Positions 26,726-35,050 of a DNA stretch of 47,802 nucleotides are shown one piece after another. The position numbers and the translations under genes were made by a program. Below the pieces are notes generated by a model. It searched no databases, was not told the origin of the DNA, and was given only the letters and a program-made list of their open reading frames with translations. Positions within the stretch are counted from its first letter, which is position 1. Every line of letters starts with the position of its first letter. Location of the stretch: positions 1-47,802 of the forward strand of contig CAYPCH010000011.1 in the NCBI GenBank assembly GCA_964409165.1. Reading direction: 5' to 3'. The stretch comes from CAYPCH01 sp964409165 (lineage in GTDB: Bacteria; Bacillota; Clostridia; Acetivibrionales; Acetivibrionaceae).

Positions 26726-28027
26726 TTATCTTCTGGTACTGTTATAAAACGTTATAGTAACACCACCCGCACCCATAGACGGATCTGAACTCAAATACAA
26801 ACTGTTGTTAAGATACGAGTATTTACTTTCAGCTCTTACTTCAAAGGTAGGCACAAGAGATCCGAATTTACCTCCGTTTCGCACAATGATTATTTCTCCA
26901 TCGTCAGTCTCCCAGAGATACCTGGCATCAATTGTCATAGGGTTGGACAAATTCTGGTAATCAGCTCCTGCTGCTATAATCTTAGCCTTGATGTTTCCTG
27001 TTACAGTCCCTCCTGTTATCGGTATGACGTTACGATTACCCCTTTTACTTTCACCAACTGATTGGCTTGCTCCAAGGCTAACTGACTCGATAATAAACTG
27101 ACTTCCGTTTCTCTCGGATGATGCTATTCTGTAATCCCATGGCTGATCTTGAACATCTGCAGGTTGGTTAACTGAATATGAATTTGTCGAATCAGGTCTT
27201 ACAGATACTTCCGACACGTCATAAACACTTACCTTCATTGTTTTAGCCACCGGGTCTACAATGCGCCTCCCTGCATATCTGCCTGTGTTAAGCCAGTTAT
27301 ACGAACTTGATTTAGGTGCTTCAAAATCCGGCACCATTCTTATATCATTTCCATCTGCAGATGTTCCGGCGCTCCTTAAATATATGTATTTCCCATCAGT
27401 CGTTCTAAGCATTAATATCTGCTCAATTTCCATTACTCCATTTGAGATATCCAATTGAAAATCAAGCCCACCCGACATTACAGATGCAGATATTCCCGAG
27501 CCTTTTACTGTTCCGCTGTTAACAATAAAAACCTCTCTGTGCCCATATTGTGTTTTTCCAAGGTTGTATGCTTGCCCGATACTCATATCAATTTCCATAA
27601 CCAGTACTCCGTTCTCCGGTTTTGGAATTCCGCCAGGCATACCGCAGTTCCAACTGCTGTGTGGAATAAGTATCTTGTCACTGTTAACCGGATCAGGAGT
27701 TGGAGAAGTAGCAGGCGGAGAAGTAATTTCTATGGTTCCAAGAATTACTCTTTTTAATATAGCATAATCTGTTGAGTTAATAATACCATCCTTACTTAAG
27801 TCTGCATTTGCTACATTTATTAAGCTTTCATCAATAGTACCCAATAAATATCTCTTCAGTAAAGAATAATCTGTTGAATTTACCTGTCCGTCTGAATTCA
27901 CATCTCCGTAATTAATATTAGTCGCCATCGCACCCAAAGATTCCATTAATATCACTCCCATAATCATGCCGCTAATCAATAACTTTAGAAAAAGCACTTT
28001 TTTTGTTTGTAATCCATTCTTATACAT
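26726..28027 (-). CDS. Secreted cellulosomal protein: type I dockerin plus two DUF3237-like domains
   Basis: The start is the ATG at 28027, with GGAGGTG 7 nt upstream. The signal peptide runs to about residue 35 (cleavage near AMA-T). A dockerin (about 41-100) has two calcium loops, GDVNSDGQVNSTDYSLLKRY and ADLSKDGIINSTDYAILKRV. Both carry the Ser-Thr pair that sets type I cohesin specificity in C. thermocellum-like species, so the protein should dock on a scaffoldin. A Pro/Thr/Ser linker leads to two related halves (about 140-275 and 300-430), each with a GxRxVxxxxGGTVxG...GxDxQ block and a later YxxLN segment, as in DUF3237. The function of DUF3237 is not known to me, and no glycosidase or binding module is recognised. 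An N-terminal dockerin is less common than a C-terminal one. Confidence 0.88.
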   Translation of the reverse strand: MYKNGLQTKKVLFLKLLISGMIMGVILMESLGAMATNINYGDVNSDGQVNSTDYSLLKRYLLGTIDESLINVANADLSKDGIINSTDYAILKRVILGTIEITSPPATSPTPDPVNSDKILIPHSSWNCGMPGGIPKPENGVLVMEIDMSIGQAYNLGKTQYGHREVFIVNSGTVKGSGISASVMSGGLDFQLDISNGVMEIEQILMLRTTDGKYIYLRSAGTSADGNDIRMVPDFEAPKSSSYNWLNTGRYAGRRIVDPVAKTMKVSVYDVSEVSVRPDSTNSYSVNQPADVQDQPWDYRIASSERNGSQFIIESVSLGASQSVGESKRGNRNVIPITGGTVTGNIKAKIIAAGADYQNLSNPMTIDARYLWETDDGEIIIVRNGGKFGSLVPTFEVRAESKYSYLNNSLYLSSDPSMGAGGVTITFYNSTRR

Positions 28028-28141
28028 TAAAACACCTCCGCTGTTAATTTGTTAATATATACATACATTTAATTTCACTTTATTGTCCGGTTGTCTGCAC
28101 AACTTACCCTAAAAAAACTGTTATCAATCCATTACCCATTT

Positions 28142-29230
28142 TTAAGACTTTTTCATGTATTCGCCGATAAACTCCTTCAAGGTCTTCTGCTTTATTATGC
28201 CTGATATTATATTCTTAAGGAGAAGCACTATTATCGGACCTACTATAAGTCCTGCAAAGCTAAAAATTCTAAGTCCTGTGTACATGGATACAAGGGTTAC
28301 AAGTGGGTGCAACCCTATCTGTTGACTTAATATCTTAGGCTCTATCAACTGCCTTACCACCAACACAACAACATATATGATAATAAGCGATAATGCCATT
28401 CTAAAATCTCCAGTCAAAAGTTCATACAACGCCCATGGAATAAGCACGCCGCCTGTTCCTAAAATCGGAAACGCATCAATGATTGCAATAACTAAAGCCA
28501 GTAAGATAAAATGCCTTATACCTATAATGAAAAATCCAGTACTGAGCTCAATAAATGTTATGGACATCATAATGAGCTGAGCTCTGACATAACCGAACAA
28601 AGCCATGAACATATCGTTCTTGATACTGATTGCTTTCTCAACCCATTTTTCATGAACATTCCGTTTCATAAAAGCATATATTCTATCCCTGTCGCTCGAC
28701 ATAAAAAAGGTGGATAGGATGGTTATCAGAACAAATACAAACGCCTGAGGTATAGAGAATGCTGTGTTTAAAACGTGCTCTCCAAAGGACTTCAGTACTT
28801 TAGGCACTGCCTCCGCCATATTGGATACCATACCTTCGATATTTTTAGTTACTTCAATTGGAAGACCTAAATATATGTCTGAAATCCTTTCTATTATGCT
28901 ATTGGTATTCCTATAAAGTTCAGGCAAGTATTTTTCAGGTAAAATTTGAGACAAGCTTACCGCCTCACGGTAAAGCCTTGTTAGCAACAGTACAATAAGC
29001 AGACCAAAAACCAACAGAACTATTAGCAATGAAATAATCGATGAAATCTTCCTTGAAAGCTTGAGCTTCTTCATAAATAAACCTATTAGAGGTTCAATTA
29101 GTGTTGCTATTGCAAAGGCTATAATAAATGGAGCCAAAAAAATCGCCAAGTTGAAAGATAAAAGAATTCCTGCAATAATTGCAACTATATATAGAACTAA
29201 TTTCAAAACTAATTTAATTTTTGGGTTCAT
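28142..29230 (-). CDS. ytvI: AI-2E family membrane permease, YtvI-like sporulation protein
   Basis: The 362-residue polytopic membrane protein belongs to the AI-2E/PerM family. It has two N-terminal hydrophobic segments, a long amphipathic middle region, and a C-terminal group of membrane helices with the family's typical PILGTGGVLIPWALYELLTG stretch followed by QQIGLHPLVTLVSMY. YtvI members are associated with spore formation in firmicutes; the transported substrate is unknown. I chose the ATG at 29230 because AAGGAAGGA lies 6-7 nt upstream, whereas the in-frame ATG at 29251 has no ribosome binding site. It lies 100 nt downstream of mutS2 in the same direction without an obvious terminator between them, so readthrough is likely. 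Confidence 0.85.
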   Translation of the reverse strand: MNPKIKLVLKLVLYIVAIIAGILLSFNLAIFLAPFIIAFAIATLIEPLIGLFMKKLKLSRKISSIISLLIVLLVFGLLIVLLLTRLYREAVSLSQILPEKYLPELYRNTNSIIERISDIYLGLPIEVTKNIEGMVSNMAEAVPKVLKSFGEHVLNTAFSIPQAFVFVLITILSTFFMSSDRDRIYAFMKRNVHEKWVEKAISIKNDMFMALFGYVRAQLIMMSITFIELSTGFFIIGIRHFILLALVIAIIDAFPILGTGGVLIPWALYELLTGDFRMALSLIIIYVVVLVVRQLIEPKILSQQIGLHPLVTLVSMYTGLRIFSFAGLIVGPIIVLLLKNIISGIIKQKTLKEFIGEYMKKS

Positions 29231-29330
29231 ATAATCCTTCCTTGTTTTCATAAAATTTCTATTATTATAATAATAGTTTACATTTGAAATATGTGCAAGA
29301 ACATTTTATCTGACATGGCTATAGCGATTT

Positions 29331-31706
29331 TTACTTCAGTTCTACAATTGTAACTCCGTCTTCGCCTTCTCCGTACTTACCAAGCCTGAATGCCTTTATT
29401 CTTGGATTTGTCTTTAAATATTTATGGATTCCTGCCCTTAATGTCCCGGTTCCCTTTCCATGTATTATTGATATCTCACCTAATCCTGCAATTATCGCAT
29501 CATCCAGATATTTATCAACACTATCTATGGCTTCCTCTATATTGAATCCTCTCAAATCAATTTCAGTTGTAATACTTCTTGCCTTTGAAAGACCAATCTT
29601 GCCCATTCCCGACCTCTTGAACTCAGCCTTTTGTTCATCTACAAATCTCAAGTTGGAAACATGTACGTTTATTTTCATAATTCCCGCCTGTACCAGAACT
29701 TCACCGTCTTTATCAGGAGGTTCAACAACTGTTCCCTTCTGATTAAGGCTTACAATCATAACACTGTTTCCAGGCTTTAAATCTTTTGGAGGCTTAACCA
29801 ATCCTGCTCTTTGAATCAAAGGTTCTGACATCGATTCTTCCACATTATCAATTTTTCCCTTGAGTTTCAGTCTCATTTCCTCTGCATTTTTTTGCCTCAA
29901 AGTATTTTCTTTTTCCAGTCTTCTCATTTCAGTCATAATGGTTTCTACTTCATTTTTAGCCTCTATAAGAATTTTTCTCGCTTCCGCCCGTGCTTCATTC
30001 AATAACTTCTCCTTGCTCTGTGCAAACCTACTTCTCTGTTCCTCCAATTCCATATTAAGCTTTTCAGACTCAAGCCGGTAGCTTTCTGCCCTCATTCTTT
30101 CACTTTCTGTCTGGCTAAGGTTCTTTTCTATCGACATAAGCATATCTTCAAATTTTATATCATCCTTTGTCAAAAACTCCTTTGCCCTTTCAATAATATC
30201 ATCCTTAAGCCCAAGCCTTTTGGATATGGCAAAAGCATTACTCTTTCCCGGCACACCTATTAAAAGTCGGTATGTGGGTTTCAGGGTTTCAACATCAAAT
30301 TCACAACATGCATTCTCCACAAATCGGGTAGTTACAGCATAAACCTTAAGCTGACTGTAATGAGTTGTAGCTACAGTTACTGCACCCATCTGCCTCAGAT
30401 TTTCAAGTATGGACATGGCAAGGGCTGCCCCCTCTGTAGGGTCTGTACCTGCTCCAAGCTCATCAAACAGAACCAGTGACTTATCATCTACATTCATCAA
30501 TATGTCAACTATATTTTTCATATGGGAAGAAAACGTACTAAGACTCTGTTCAATACTCTGCTCATCTCCAATATCAGCATATACTTTCTTGAAAATGCTC
30601 ATTTCCGTCCCTTCATTAGCTGGTATATGGAGACCCGACTGCGTCAGCAGAGCAAACAGCCCAACAGTTTTAAGCGTAACCGTCTTTCCTCCGGTGTTTG
30701 GACCTGTTACAACCAGTGTGTCAAAATCCTGCCCAATCCAGAAGTCTGTGGGTACAACGCATTTAGGGTCAAGCAAAGGGTGTCTTCCTTTTTTTATAAC
30801 TATCCTGCGTTCATTGTTAAGCTTAGGGCATACACAGTTATAATCAAGGCTCAATCTTGCTTTTGCAAATATAAAATCAAGACTTGTCAAAATTGAAACA
30901 TTTGACTTAAGACTTGTAAGAATCTGTAACACCTCTCCTGTAAGCTCTGACAAAATCCTTTCAATCTCCGCCTGTTCCTTTATTTTTAGCTCTCTTATTT
31001 TGTTATTTGCTTCCACAACCGACATAGGCTCAATAAAAATGGTAGCTCCACTCGCAGAAGAATCATGTATAAGTCCGGGTATTTCACTTCTGTACTCCTG
31101 TTTTACAGGAACAACATACCTGTCCCCTCTCATGGTCACAATAGACTCCTGTACATACTTCTGGTATTTTGAAGACCTTATTATTTCATTCAGCTTATCC
31201 TTTATGGACTCTTGCGCATTTTTTATATGCCTTCTGATATTGCTTAGTTCCGGGCTTGCGGTATCGGATATTTCCTCCTCGCTCACAATCGCCATATTGA
31301 TCTTGTCTTCAACCCGCCTTCCCGGCTCAAGACTCCTTATTAGCTCATTAACAACATTATCTTCATTTGTTTGTATCCTGTCATCGCTTGCATAACTTTT
31401 CAGGTTTCTTACGGCTCTTAAAACACCAGCTACCCTTAAAAGCTCTCCCGGATTTAAAACCGAGCCTATCTCAACACGTTTCAGACTGCCTCTTATATCA
31501 TTAATCCCTCCCATTGGAGGACTTCCTCTTCTGGCTATAAATGTTACACCATCACTTGTTTCCTTAAGCAGGTTTTCAACCTTCCCAAATTCAGTTTCAG
31601 GCATAAGTTTCTCCGCTACCTCGGCTCCCATGCTTGAAGAAGTAAGACTTACAAGCTTTTTTATAATTTTATCAAATTCCAGAATTCTCAAAGTCTTTTC
31701 ATTCAT
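29331..31706 (-). CDS. mutS2: MutS2 ATPase/Smr endonuclease (ribosome-collision factor)
   Basis: Full length at 791 residues. After the N-terminal core and clamp regions, the MutS-type ATPase shows Walker A GPNTGGKT (about 333-340) and Walker B LVLFDELGAGTDPTEGAA. A long charged coiled coil follows (about 520-625), then a KOW-like segment and a C-terminal Smr domain with DLRGFNIEEA (about 716) and HGKGTG (about 749). MutS2 lacks the mismatch-recognition domain of MutS; in Bacillus it acts on collided ribosomes, and in other bacteria it is tied to suppression of recombination. The ribosome binding site is weak (GGGG 8 nt before ATG). A promoter is predicted at 31898-31925, giving a leader of about 185 nt that carries palindromic repeat sequence. 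Confidence 0.95.
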   Translation of the reverse strand: MNEKTLRILEFDKIIKKLVSLTSSSMGAEVAEKLMPETEFGKVENLLKETSDGVTFIARRGSPPMGGINDIRGSLKRVEIGSVLNPGELLRVAGVLRAVRNLKSYASDDRIQTNEDNVVNELIRSLEPGRRVEDKINMAIVSEEEISDTASPELSNIRRHIKNAQESIKDKLNEIIRSSKYQKYVQESIVTMRGDRYVVPVKQEYRSEIPGLIHDSSASGATIFIEPMSVVEANNKIRELKIKEQAEIERILSELTGEVLQILTSLKSNVSILTSLDFIFAKARLSLDYNCVCPKLNNERRIVIKKGRHPLLDPKCVVPTDFWIGQDFDTLVVTGPNTGGKTVTLKTVGLFALLTQSGLHIPANEGTEMSIFKKVYADIGDEQSIEQSLSTFSSHMKNIVDILMNVDDKSLVLFDELGAGTDPTEGAALAMSILENLRQMGAVTVATTHYSQLKVYAVTTRFVENACCEFDVETLKPTYRLLIGVPGKSNAFAISKRLGLKDDIIERAKEFLTKDDIKFEDMLMSIEKNLSQTESERMRAESYRLESEKLNMELEEQRSRFAQSKEKLLNEARAEARKILIEAKNEVETIMTEMRRLEKENTLRQKNAEEMRLKLKGKIDNVEESMSEPLIQRAGLVKPPKDLKPGNSVMIVSLNQKGTVVEPPDKDGEVLVQAGIMKINVHVSNLRFVDEQKAEFKRSGMGKIGLSKARSITTEIDLRGFNIEEAIDSVDKYLDDAIIAGLGEISIIHGKGTGTLRAGIHKYLKTNPRIKAFRLGKYGEGEDGVTIVELK

Positions 31707-31745
31707 AAAACAATCCCCATTCTAGTACTATTTAACATTACCAAT

Positions 31746-31850
31746 TCAACTTTCCCACAGTATTTATGGGCTCTTTGCCACTAATATTTTATTATATAAA
31801 GATTTTATATCTCACTTCAATATAGAATCATTTTCATGATTAATATAGCA
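31746..31850. repeat. Composite of two dispersed palindromic repeats
   Basis: 31746-31785 matches one end of the foldback element at 32872-33012 (TCAACTTTC, then TATTTATGGGCTCTTTGCC). 31790-31850 matches the right part of the hairpin element found at 37029-37076 and 46567-46670 (AAGATTTTA, then CACTTCAATATAGAATCATT). The piece lies in the mutS2 leader. Confidence 0.65.
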
Positions 31851-31897
31851 ACAAATTCTGCTACGAGGCACTGACCACTTTATTGTTCAATCTCTAT

Positions 31898-31925
31898 ATT
31901 ATAGCATAAAATTACATTCTATCAA
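31898..31925 (-). promoter_or_regulatory. Sigma-A-type promoter for mutS2
   Basis: On the minus strand TTGATA (31920-31925) is separated by 16 nt from TATAAT (31898-31903). The -35 box overlaps the left arm of a 12-bp perfect inverted repeat (CAAGGAAAGTTT at 31923-31934, AAACTTTCCTTG at 32000-32011). Confidence 0.6.
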
Positions 31926-32103
31926 GGAAAGTTTGATTATAATAGAGACAGTAAATTGTCAAGCCTTACGACTGAAAAATATATAAAACTAATTAAAGAA
32001 AACTTTCCTTGTATAAAAAAATATGAATAAAGAAAACCTATAAGCAAAGATTATTTTATTGCATTCATTTATTGCAAAATCTAATATTTTACGAGGTTTA
32101 ATA

Positions 32104-32319
32104 ATGATGACAAATGAAAAAAAACTTGAACTCATTAAAACATATATTGATGACATAAAAGAATATGAAATAAGTAAGAATTGGTCTCTTGATAAAAAAC
32201 AGGATATAAAAAGAGCTCTTGAGGCTTATAAAAACCTATACAAAGATGCTGAAGACGGTAGAATCGACTTGGATTTGCTTCATGAAAATATAACCAGCTT
32301 TATGTATATGCTTCAATAA
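32104..32319 (+). CDS. Small conserved-looking helical protein of unknown function (71 aa)
   Basis: I do not recognise this protein. It is charged and predicted all-helical, with no signal peptide, membrane segment or Cys. I start it at the ATG at 32104, 7 nt after GAGG; the adjacent ATG at 32107 is an alternative, and an ATG further upstream has no ribosome binding site. Lys/Glu-rich codon use with a regular hydrophobic pattern argues that it is real. It is the only apparently intact plus-strand gene in the window. It is divergent from mutS2 and convergent with the DUF3842 gene. A perfect 10-bp stem covers its last codons and stop. Confidence 0.65.
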   Translation: MMTNEKKLELIKTYIDDIKEYEISKNWSLDKKQDIKRALEAYKNLYKDAEDGRIDLDLLHENITSFMYMLQ

Positions 32320-32337
32320 AGCTTTATCTGGTTATAT
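32288..32337. terminator. Possible bidirectional terminator hairpin
   Basis: ATATAACCAG (32288-32297) pairs perfectly with CTGGTTATAT (32328-32337). Inside lies the palindrome ATAAAGCTTTAT. It sits between convergent genes and overlaps the end of the plus-strand one. The T-run is weak, so termination is uncertain. Confidence 0.4.
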
Positions 32338-32372
32338 TTCACTCACTCCTTATAATCTCTTTATAATCTCTA

Positions 32373-32783
32373 TTATTTAAGGTGCTTTTTTACAATTTCA
32401 ACCGCACTGTCAATATGACCCGGAAGTGGTTCATTTTTTAACCCGGCAATCTCAATATTACATTTGTTCAGAGGAATCAATACCTTTTTGGCATAGCTTC
32501 CTGCAATTGCTTCGGCCATTCTGGGGGTCAACTCTCCTAGCATGGCATTTGCTACAATTATACCTACAGCTCCGACTATAACATCAACTTTGCCAGAGTT
32601 TAGCACTATGGCATTTTCTCCTGAAGCGCCTTCATCAGCTCCAGCCTTCAGCATAAGCGTTGTTGCAACTGCATTGGTTCCTAATGCCATAATCCGCACA
32701 TCTTCCGGGAGCTCTTTCTTAAGCTTTTCTACAACTGCCTTTCCGATACCCCCACCCTGTCCGTCTACTACTGCAATTTTCAT
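32373..32783 (-). CDS. DUF3842 family protein
   Basis: This 136-residue cytoplasmic protein starts at ATG 32783, with GGGAGGAG about 7 nt upstream. The N-terminus MKIAVVDGQGGGIGKAVVEK is a Rossmann-like nucleotide-binding loop. It is followed by an alternating beta/alpha pattern with small-residue-rich strands (DVIVGAVGIIVANAML) and a C-terminal CNIEIAGLKNEPLPGHIDSA segment typical of DUF3842. The family is restricted largely to clostridia and has no established function that I know of. No cysteine cluster or obvious catalytic residue is seen. It is followed by the convergent 71-residue gene and preceded by a repeat-filled gap, so it is probably transcribed alone. Confidence 0.85.
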   Translation of the reverse strand: MKIAVVDGQGGGIGKAVVEKLKKELPEDVRIMALGTNAVATTLMLKAGADEGASGENAIVLNSGKVDVIVGAVGIIVANAMLGELTPRMAEAIAGSYAKKVLIPLNKCNIEIAGLKNEPLPGHIDSAVEIVKKHLK

Positions 32784-32871
32784 TCAAACTCCTCCCGGTA
32801 ATTTCTAAACCCTCTCTACCCCAAACCTTCATGCAAAACTATCGCTCAAAACTATCTGTGCAAAGGTTACA

Positions 32872-33012
32872 CTCTCAACTTTCTCACAATATTTATGGAC
32901 TCTTTGCCGCTAACGTAGCATTGCTCACCGCTGTCAAAAAGTAAACTTTTTGCCCTTAACTTGTGAGCAAAACCAGAGCCTGAAAACACTATAAGCGGGA
33001 AAGTTGAGTTGC
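32872..33012. repeat. Foldback (MITE-like) palindromic element
   Basis: The outer arms CTCAACTTTCTC and GGGAAAGTTGAG face each other, then GGACTC/GAGCC-type arms, then TTGCTCAC / GTGAGCAA, with AAAAAGTAAACTTTTT at the centre. The element fills most of the gap between the amidase gene and the DUF3842 gene. One end recurs at 31746-31785. No coding potential. Confidence 0.65.
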
Positions 33013-33161
33013 AATATTTAATAACTCAATTTATAGTATAATTCAGGCAATAAAAAAAAGCAATATTAATTGATAATAACTATCATTTAACATCGCCTTT
33101 TTTATAAACTTTAATTCTAGTGCTTTTTATCATTACTGTAAGCGAATTCTGTTACAAAGAA

Positions 33162-34214
33162 CTAGTACATCTTGTCAAGACTTTCCAAAGTTGCATCTCT
33201 TAATGCCTCTGCTGCCTTCTGTTTATAGTGAGCAGTAAGTAGCTTTGCGCGTTCTGAAGAATTTGTTATAAAACCAACTTCCGCTATTACAGCAGGCATG
33301 TTTGATGTCCTGAGTACCGCCAGATTGGAACGTGCTTGCAACCCTAAGTTTTTAGAGCCCAATTTTGATGATAAATTCCTGTTGACAATATTGGCAAATT
33401 CCCACGATGACAAATTCCCCTTGGATTTACTGCTACTCGGATAGTACAATGACATACTTCCCGAATACTTTGAAGTACCTGCATTGTTGTGTATACTGAT
33501 TAACAAATCTGCATTTACCCTATTTGCCAATCCGGATCTTGCATACAGATCAATAAAAGTATCGGTGCTCCTTGTCATATGTGTAGTAATTCCCTCCGCC
33601 TTAAGCAAACTGTTCAATCTTTTAGCAATATCAAGGTTTAAATCTTTTTCTCTAATTCCGCCGCTTATTGCTCCCGGATCCTTTCCTCCATGACCTGCAT
33701 CCACTACAACAACATAATTTCTATTGCTACCCGTTCCTCTTGATGTTGTTGTCTGCGCTCTGTCTCCAATGTAAGCTATTCTGTCGTTTCCATTCCAGGT
33801 AACCCTTGATTTAAAAGTCTCGGCAGTAAACCTCAGCGGAACCATTACAGTACCGTTTACCAGTATAGGAGGTGCCTCCATCTCCAATGGGACACCATTT
33901 ACATAAGCTTTTGTTCTGCCTATATTCATAGTTACATATAAATAATCATTGGATAACTTTACCATATTACGTTCCTCATACCAGTCAGTTCTTACTGCCA
34001 GGTTTTCAAATGTTGTTCTGGCAGGAACTACGATTCTCCCGTTAATCATCACAGTTTGCCTTTCAAGTTCTATTATCCTGCCGTTTATGCTAACCAATGC
34101 ATCAGACTCAATGCCCCAGATTCCTGAAAAGTTCTGACCCTGTGCATAAACATTTATTCCACAGGCGGATATAAGTATTAAGGCAACCAGTAAAGTAAGA
34201 GTAAACTTTCTCAT
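33162..34214 (-). CDS. N-acetylmuramoyl-L-alanine amidase (Amidase_3) with copper amine oxidase N-terminal-like domain
   Basis: This exported enzyme cleaves the bond between MurNAc and L-Ala in peptidoglycan. I use the ATG at 34214 (350 aa); an upstream TTG at 34232 has no ribosome binding site. The signal peptide ends near VYA-QGQ (residue 24). It also contains ISAC at 15-18, which fits a lipobox, so a lipoprotein is possible. Residues about 35-150 form a Cu_amine_oxidN1-type stalk domain with two repeats, VMINGRIVVPART and ILVNGTVMVPLRF. The Amidase_3 domain (about 168-350) has the zinc ligands H175 (DAGHGGKDPGA), E189 (REKD) and H242 (SIHNN), and the catalytic E312 (AEVGF). All expected residues are present, so it should be active. 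It may serve vegetative wall turnover or sporulation. Confidence 0.9.
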   Translation of the reverse strand: MRKFTLTLLVALILISACGINVYAQGQNFSGIWGIESDALVSINGRIIELERQTVMINGRIVVPARTTFENLAVRTDWYEERNMVKLSNDYLYVTMNIGRTKAYVNGVPLEMEAPPILVNGTVMVPLRFTAETFKSRVTWNGNDRIAYIGDRAQTTTSRGTGSNRNYVVVVDAGHGGKDPGAISGGIREKDLNLDIAKRLNSLLKAEGITTHMTRSTDTFIDLYARSGLANRVNADLLISIHNNAGTSKYSGSMSLYYPSSSKSKGNLSSWEFANIVNRNLSSKLGSKNLGLQARSNLAVLRTSNMPAVIAEVGFITNSSERAKLLTAHYKQKAAEALRDATLESLDKMY

Positions 34215-34340
34215 GCACTCCACTCCCCTCAATATGGTTTACATAATACTTCAACAAAAAAGTAAGATATCCTTTATGTAATTTGTACCAGGGTAGTACA
34301 CGATAGAAAGGCATTCTATTTCGAGGCTAAGGGACTATGC

Positions 34341-34454
34341 TCACTAGTATAGTGTTTCTCAAATATTTATTCAATGAAAATCCTGCGAACTTGTTGAATC
34401 GTCAAGATTCTCGGATTTTCTATTGCATAGGTAATTTGAGAACACACTACTAGT
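34341..34454. repeat. Near-perfect 114-nt foldback palindrome
   Basis: The outer arms ACTAGTATAGTGTTTCTCAA and TTGAGAACACACTACTAGT pair with small bulges. The inner arms CAATGAAAATCC and GGATTTTCTATTG pair, and the centre closes CTTG with CAAG. Almost the whole element can form one hairpin. It overlaps the stop codon of the small membrane-protein gene. There is no T-run on either side, so a mobile foldback element is likelier than a terminator. Confidence 0.75.
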
Positions 34455-34752
34455 CTTTAATTTTCTTTCTTACATATGGAAATATCCAAAATCCCAGAGA
34501 CATGGATATTAGGCAAGCACTAATACTAAAAAGCGCAGGAAGAATTTCGCTATATATATTTGAAAATGAAACTTCTACATCTGACCCTACAATAATTGTA
34601 ATTCTGACAACTGCAATCATAAACAAAAAAGCTATTCCAGTTATTTGAAATACATAATGTTGTTCAAACAAATTCAATACACAGGCAGAAAATAATACAA
34701 CTATAAAAAATGCAATTGAATACGTTATACTTAATTCCATACTAAAGATCAT
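34450..34752 (-). CDS. Small membrane protein of unknown function (about 100 aa)
   Basis: There are three hydrophobic segments (about 8-27, 33-55 and 65-90) and a basic C-terminus PYVRKKIKD, so it is an integral membrane protein with the C-terminus probably inside. I recognise no family. The start is uncertain: ATG 34752 follows GGAAAGG closely, and ATG 34740 (96 aa) is also possible. The stop codon TAG lies inside the right arm of the adjacent foldback element, so the last residues may have been altered by its insertion. Confidence 0.55.
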   Translation of the reverse strand: MIFSMELSITYSIAFFIVVLFSACVLNLFEQHYVFQITGIAFLFMIAVVRITIIVGSDVEVSFSNIYSEILPALFSISACLISMSLGFWIFPYVRKKIKD

Positions 34753-34994
34753 ACACCTTTCCAATAACTTTTATCATTGCTGATTTAGTGGAGAGCCACA
34801 AAACCATAAAACATACTTAACTTAAGTCTATTGAATTTTAACTCTATAAGTCTGACTCCTTCATAATGTCAAAAATGCACTTTTTTGTTCTCCTCTGTCT
34901 TCATTAATTGTATTATTATATTTATTACTTTACAAACTATTTCCCGGCACTATATTGAATGTTTCAGCCAAAAAGTTAAATCAAATTTAGGCAC

Positions 34995-35024
34995 AAAAAG
35001 AGGGACACTGCACCACCTGTCCCT
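34995..35024 (-). terminator. Rho-independent terminator beyond the spoIVA repeat array
   Basis: On the minus strand AGGGACA pairs with TGTCCCT across a 10-nt loop, followed by CTTTTT. It lies about 355 nt after the spoIVA stop, so a spoIVA transcript would include the whole hairpin array if it is not ended earlier. Confidence 0.65.
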
Positions 35025-35050
35025 TGTTCCTTTTATCCCCTTGTCCCTTT

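Noticed and set aside
34108..34314. Minus-strand 68-codon frame over the amidase gene start
   Set aside because: It overlaps the amidase signal-peptide region in another frame and shows no motif.
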